This document shows positions 61,241-64,000 of a DNA stretch of 64,000 bases, piece after piece. Made by a program: the position numbers and the translations under genes. How positions within the stretch are numbered: the stretch's first letter is position 1; the number at the start of each line of letters is the position of its first letter. Origin of the DNA: Nocardia abscessus (lineage in GTDB: Bacteria > Actinomycetota > Actinomycetes > Mycobacteriales > Mycobacteriaceae); assembly GCF_015477775.1 (NCBI RefSeq), contig NZ_JADLQO010000005.1:124001-188000 (forward strand), read 5' to 3'. The notes below the pieces were generated by a model, which worked only from the letters and a program-made list of their open reading frames with translations, had not been told where the DNA came from and did not search any database.

Positions 61241-63088
61241 ATGACGGTTTCCTGGCAGGGTAAGTCGATCGACACCCTCTTGGACGAGGGCACCGCGGGA
61301 CTGCGGTACTGGATCGAGTTCGTGCCGCTGTACGAGGCGGCGTTCGGCGAGGCGGCGTTCGGCGGCAATGGCGCGCCCGGGAATGTCGCCGAACTGCTGG
61401 CGATGTACGACGAGCAACGCGGCATGCGGCTGGAGAAGCTGGAGCAGGCGGGCGAGGCGCTGAAAGTCGCCCTGTCCGAGGCCGATCGCCAATGGGATGC
61501 GCAGCAGGGCTACGCCCGTCGGCTGCCCGAGTTGTGGCAGGGGGTGGCGGCCACCGCCGCGCTGGACATGCTCGGCAAACAGTCGGTTCTGGCCGACGAG
61601 GACCGGCAGCACGCCCGAGCGGCCATGGCCGTGATCGCCGACATGGCGGCTGCGTTGCGCTCGGCGGTCGCCGCGAAAGCGTTCGCCACCAGGGAGCTGC
61701 TGGAGGGCCCGGTGGGCGGCAGCAAAGTCGTCCGGATCGACGGCAAGACTCCCGAGGACGTGAAAGTCGTTGTGGATGTGCACAATGCGCGGGAGTGGAT
61801 CGACGCGGACCAGGTCCGCGCACTCGGTCGCATCTTCCCGGCGCTGGCCGTGCCGGAGGACAAGATCAACAAAAGCGTGCTCGGCTTCATCAATTCCGAC
61901 AGCAGGAATCTGCTCACCGGCGCGTACGGGGACCGGGTCCGCAGCGTCACCGAGGAGTGGCTGACCAAGACCTTCCGACCCGACTTCGATCGGAAACTGG
62001 CGTCCTATGTCGACGTCTGCGCCGAGGTCGACCGCCTGTTCAAGGATCAGTACCAGAATCTGACCGATGCGCTGGCGCAGGTCGCCGAGCGGGCCTACCC
62101 GTGCCCGGAAGTCCCGGCGACACCGCAGCCCGGGGCGCCCGTCGTCCAGGACGAGCCCGAGGCCACGGGATCTCCCGGGCCGCCCGGCGCGCCCGCCGCC
62201 ACGGCCCCGGCGAGCACCGCACCGAGCGGCGTGCCCACTCCGGCCACTCCGGCCACTCCCAGCGCTCCGGCCACGCCCAGCACACCGGCGACGCCGAGCA
62301 TGCCCACCACCCCGGAGTCCAGGCTGCCGTCGCTGGACGGACTGGCGGCGCTCAGTCAGGTGGCGCGGGAGTTCACCTCGGTGGCAACGGGTCTCGGCCA
62401 AGCGCTGAATTCGGGGTTGTCCGCGCTGAGCGGCGCCATCACCAGCGGAGTCGACGACGCGATCGAAAGGCTCATGCAGAGCGGGGATCCGAACAGCGCC
62501 CGAGCCGACGACGACATCGATGACGGCAAGGACGAAACTCACCGGCCGACAGCGGAATTCGATCTCGGCGACAAGCACGTGCAGTTCGAGATGGGGCCGG
62601 ACGGCGAGGTGAAACTTCTCCTCTCCGAGGCGACCGGCGAGGTGCGGGAGTTCACCGTCGAGCTGAACGAGCACGGGATGCCGATCATCTCGGTGACCGA
62701 GCTGGAAGAGGAGAACGCGCAGCCCGCGGCACCGGAGGCCGAGGACGCGCAGCCTCCGGCACCGGAGGCCGAGGCGCCGGAGGCCGAGGCGCCGGAGGTT
62801 GAGACACCGGAGGTTGAGACACCGGAGGCCGAGACACCGGAGGCCGAGACACCGGAGGCCGAGGAGAAGGCACCCGGCTCGGCTCCGACGCCGGACACCG
62901 ATGCGGAGCAACCCGGTCTGCCGGGCGCAACCCCGCCGAGCGCCCGGCGCGAAGAAGACGGCGAGCACTACCCGAAGCCGATGCCGGGACAGGGTGAGCC
63001 GGAATCGGACGCGCCGGGGGACAGCGGCGCGGAACTGGCCGAAGCGGGGCCGCTGGGTGCGGAACTCGCGGAGGCGGGCCCACTGTGA
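61241..63088 (+). CDS. Large putative type VII secretion substrate with Pro/Glu-rich repeats
   Basis: 615 residues from ATG 61241 (GAGGAG 10 nt before it). Residues 1-285 are helical and begin with MTVSWQGKSIDTLLDEGTAG; the stretch ends with a YPCPE (YxxxE-like) segment. Residues 290-380 are Pro/Thr/Ala-rich (TPATPATPSAPATPSTPATP). A second ordered part (380-500, FDLGDKHVQFEMGPDGEVKL) follows, then seven TPEAE/APEAE-type repeats and an acidic tail. No signal peptide. The layout resembles EspB/EspE-type secreted proteins, but no sequence family is recognised. It is between the EspC-like gene and a small coiled-coil gene, which looks like one operon. Confidence 0.65.
   Translation: MTVSWQGKSIDTLLDEGTAGLRYWIEFVPLYEAAFGEAAFGGNGAPGNVAELLAMYDEQRGMRLEKLEQAGEALKVALSEADRQWDAQQGYARRLPELWQGVAATAALDMLGKQSVLADEDRQHARAAMAVIADMAAALRSAVAAKAFATRELLEGPVGGSKVVRIDGKTPEDVKVVVDVHNAREWIDADQVRALGRIFPALAVPEDKINKSVLGFINSDSRNLLTGAYGDRVRSVTEEWLTKTFRPDFDRKLASYVDVCAEVDRLFKDQYQNLTDALAQVAERAYPCPEVPATPQPGAPVVQDEPEATGSPGPPGAPAATAPASTAPSGVPTPATPATPSAPATPSTPATPSMPTTPESRLPSLDGLAALSQVAREFTSVATGLGQALNSGLSALSGAITSGVDDAIERLMQSGDPNSARADDDIDDGKDETHRPTAEFDLGDKHVQFEMGPDGEVKLLLSEATGEVREFTVELNEHGMPIISVTELEEENAQPAAPEAEDAQPPAPEAEAPEAEAPEVETPEVETPEAETPEAETPEAEEKAPGSAPTPDTDAEQPGLPGATPPSARREEDGEHYPKPMPGQGEPESDAPGDSGAELAEAGPLGAELAEAGPL
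62762..62866. repeat. Seven 15-bp tandem repeats in the substrate gene
   Basis: Seven units of CCGGAGGCCGAGRCG type (period 15, with CC/TT and G/A changes) at 62762-62866, encoding PEAEA/PEVET/PEAET. In-frame copy-number changes would vary the tail length. Confidence 0.9.
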
Positions 63089-63136
63089 GCGTGGCCGGAT
63101 GACTGCCGCCACACCGGACGAGCGAGGAGGCGCGGC

Positions 63137-63487
63137 ATGGTGAACTACGCCGAGGAAGCCAGGCAACTCGGTGCCGAGAACCAGCGCCGAATGTCCCTGC
63201 TGCTCGACGAGATCCAGACGATCAACGAGGAGACCGCGGCGACCGGCCGGGAGTTCGCCGACCGCCTGGTCGCCGACATGAACGAATTCTGGGCTACGCA
63301 GGCGGGCGATCCGGACGAGGCCGCCGCCGAGGCGGAGGAGAAACAACGGCTGGAAGACGAAGCGCGGGAGCAGCGCGAGGCCATCGCCCGGTCGATGGCC
63401 GCCCGCCGGGCCAATCAGACGGTTGCCCCGGTCGACGAGGAGGACGAAGAGGCCAAGTTCTACCGACGCAAGAGCTGGCTGATCTGA
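63137..63487 (+). CDS. Small charged helical protein next to the secretion substrates
   Basis: 116 residues starting MVNYAEEARQLGAENQRRMS, highly helical and Glu/Arg-rich (EAAAEAEEKQRLEDEAREQR), with coiled-coil character up to residue 90 and an end in KFYRRKSWLI. GAGGAGGCGCGGC precedes the ATG. It follows the large substrate gene after 48 nt, so co-transcription is likely. It may be a chaperone or partner of the substrate. No family recognised. Confidence 0.6.
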   Translation: MVNYAEEARQLGAENQRRMSLLLDEIQTINEETAATGREFADRLVADMNEFWATQAGDPDEAAAEAEEKQRLEDEAREQREAIARSMAARRANQTVAPVDEEDEEAKFYRRKSWLI

Positions 63488-63514
63488 CCGGCGCGGCGGA
63501 CCACGGCGTCTGCG

Positions 63515-64000
63515 CTACCGCCGCAGCAGTGCGGCGAGCTGCCCCACCTTCAGCTTCGGTGCCGCCTCCTCCTGGGGCGCGTCCGGGTCCACGACGGTGG
63601 TGTGCGGGATGACCTCGTCCGGGTCCGCGAAGGCGCGGTAGGTCTTGTCGCCCGCCAGCGTGGCGAGCAGGTAACCGGCCAGCAGCGCGCGGGTGGTGCG
63701 GGCGGTCTTCGATTCGTGCTTGCCCGCGCCCACGGCGGCGAGCACGCGCCGGCCCTCGATGATGCCGTTGTGCGAGGCCTTGTCGACGGCGCGCAGGATG
63801 GCGCTGCCGCCCCACGCGGTGGCCAGCGGGATGGCGTTGGAGCTGACCGAGGTGATGTCGGTCGCGCCGGCCAGGATCAACGCCGGAATGTCGAGGTCGG
63901 GCGCCCCGGCCTCGGCGGCGGGCGCCGTCGGCGCGGGAAACAGCGCCGCGACCGTGGCGACGTCGCGACGGCCCGCGGCGATCACGGCGGCGCCCGCGCC
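63515..64000 (-). CDS. Alpha/beta-hydrolase-like protein, C-terminal part (cut by the window edge)
   Basis: On the minus strand an open frame runs from the right edge to a stop at 63515. The visible 161 residues have PALILAGATDITSVSSNAIP (strand and acid residue) and VDKASHNGIIEGRRVLAAVG, where His-Asn fits the catalytic His of an alpha/beta hydrolase (dienelactone hydrolase/lipase-like). The nucleophile elbow would lie to the right of the window. GTG 63985 could start a shorter frame, but the open frame continues to the edge. The last 30 residues are charged and not conserved. Confidence 0.6.
   Translation of the reverse strand, partial: GAGAAVIAAGRRDVATVAALFPAPTAPAAEAGAPDLDIPALILAGATDITSVSSNAIPLATAWGGSAILRAVDKASHNGIIEGRRVLAAVGAGKHESKTARTTRALLAGYLLATLAGDKTYRAFADPDEVIPHTTVVDPDAPQEEAAPKLKVGQLAALLRR

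Noticed and set aside
1..64000. CRISPR arrays, insertion sequences, rRNA or tRNA genes
   Set aside because: No regular spaced repeats, transposase motifs or RNA-gene signatures were seen by eye anywhere in the window. tRNAs could only be excluded fully with a covariance-model search.

Overview
This window is high-GC actinobacterial chromosome, most likely from Nocardia or a close mycolic-acid relative. The evidence is the strong GC bias, frequent GTG and TTG starts, a ribosomal alpha operon and rplM-rpsI-glmM block with mycobacterium-like proteins, F420-type and DUF4254-type genes, and ESX (type VII) secretion genes. In mycobacteria the order infA-rpmJ-rpsM-rpsK-rpsD-rpoA-rplQ-truA ... ESX-4 ... 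rplM-rpsI-glmM is conserved. The same framework is visible here but carries much inserted material.

Layout. 1-8132 is one ESX locus: a partial eccA leaves the left edge and diverges from eccD-mycP-eccC. 8214-10298 holds a GNAT/GntR pair and a DUF4254 gene. 10347-13925 is a very long EspI-like MinD/ParA ATPase. 14406-19345 is the infA to truA translation operon. 19398-28893 is a mixed housekeeping region: Hsp20, an LLM oxidoreductase, an MHS transporter with a two-component system and a TAXI lipoprotein, CsoR with its operator, MTA phosphorylase, an epimerase, a broken NmrA-like gene and an FMN reductase. 28897-40643 is the second ESX locus, ESX-4-like by position and content: eccE, mycP, eccD, eccC, an Rv3446c-family protein and two WXG100 genes. 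41165-55397 is an envelope and signalling region: HxlR with an imine-reductase-like enzyme, a membrane Ser/Thr kinase, three paralogous lipoproteins, an FHA/zinc-ribbon protein, a zinc metallopeptidase lipoprotein, a double-FHA ABC transporter and a degenerate actin/Hsp70-fold protein. 55573-58114 is rplM-rpsI-glmM. 58344-64000 holds an ABC-F ATPase, a PspC protein, a DxDG-repeat protein, an apparent set of type VII secretion substrates and the edge of a hydrolase gene.

How it works together. Two distinct sets of ESX core genes (two EccC, two EccD, two MycP) lie on either side of the alpha operon. They share one eccA, one EspI-like ATPase and one eccE inside the window, and no eccB is visible. 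Probable substrates are the WXG100 pair (39987-40643) and the EspC-like gene with its Pro/Glu-rich neighbour (60871-63487). The kinase, the FHA proteins and the FHA-ABC transporter look like a phospho-signalling set for the cell envelope, as known for PknF/Rv1747 in M. tuberculosis. The least explained parts are the two degenerate actin-fold proteins, the three-copy 17-bp repeats between eccA and eccD, the long inverted repeat at 31222-31282, and the substrate cluster at the right end.
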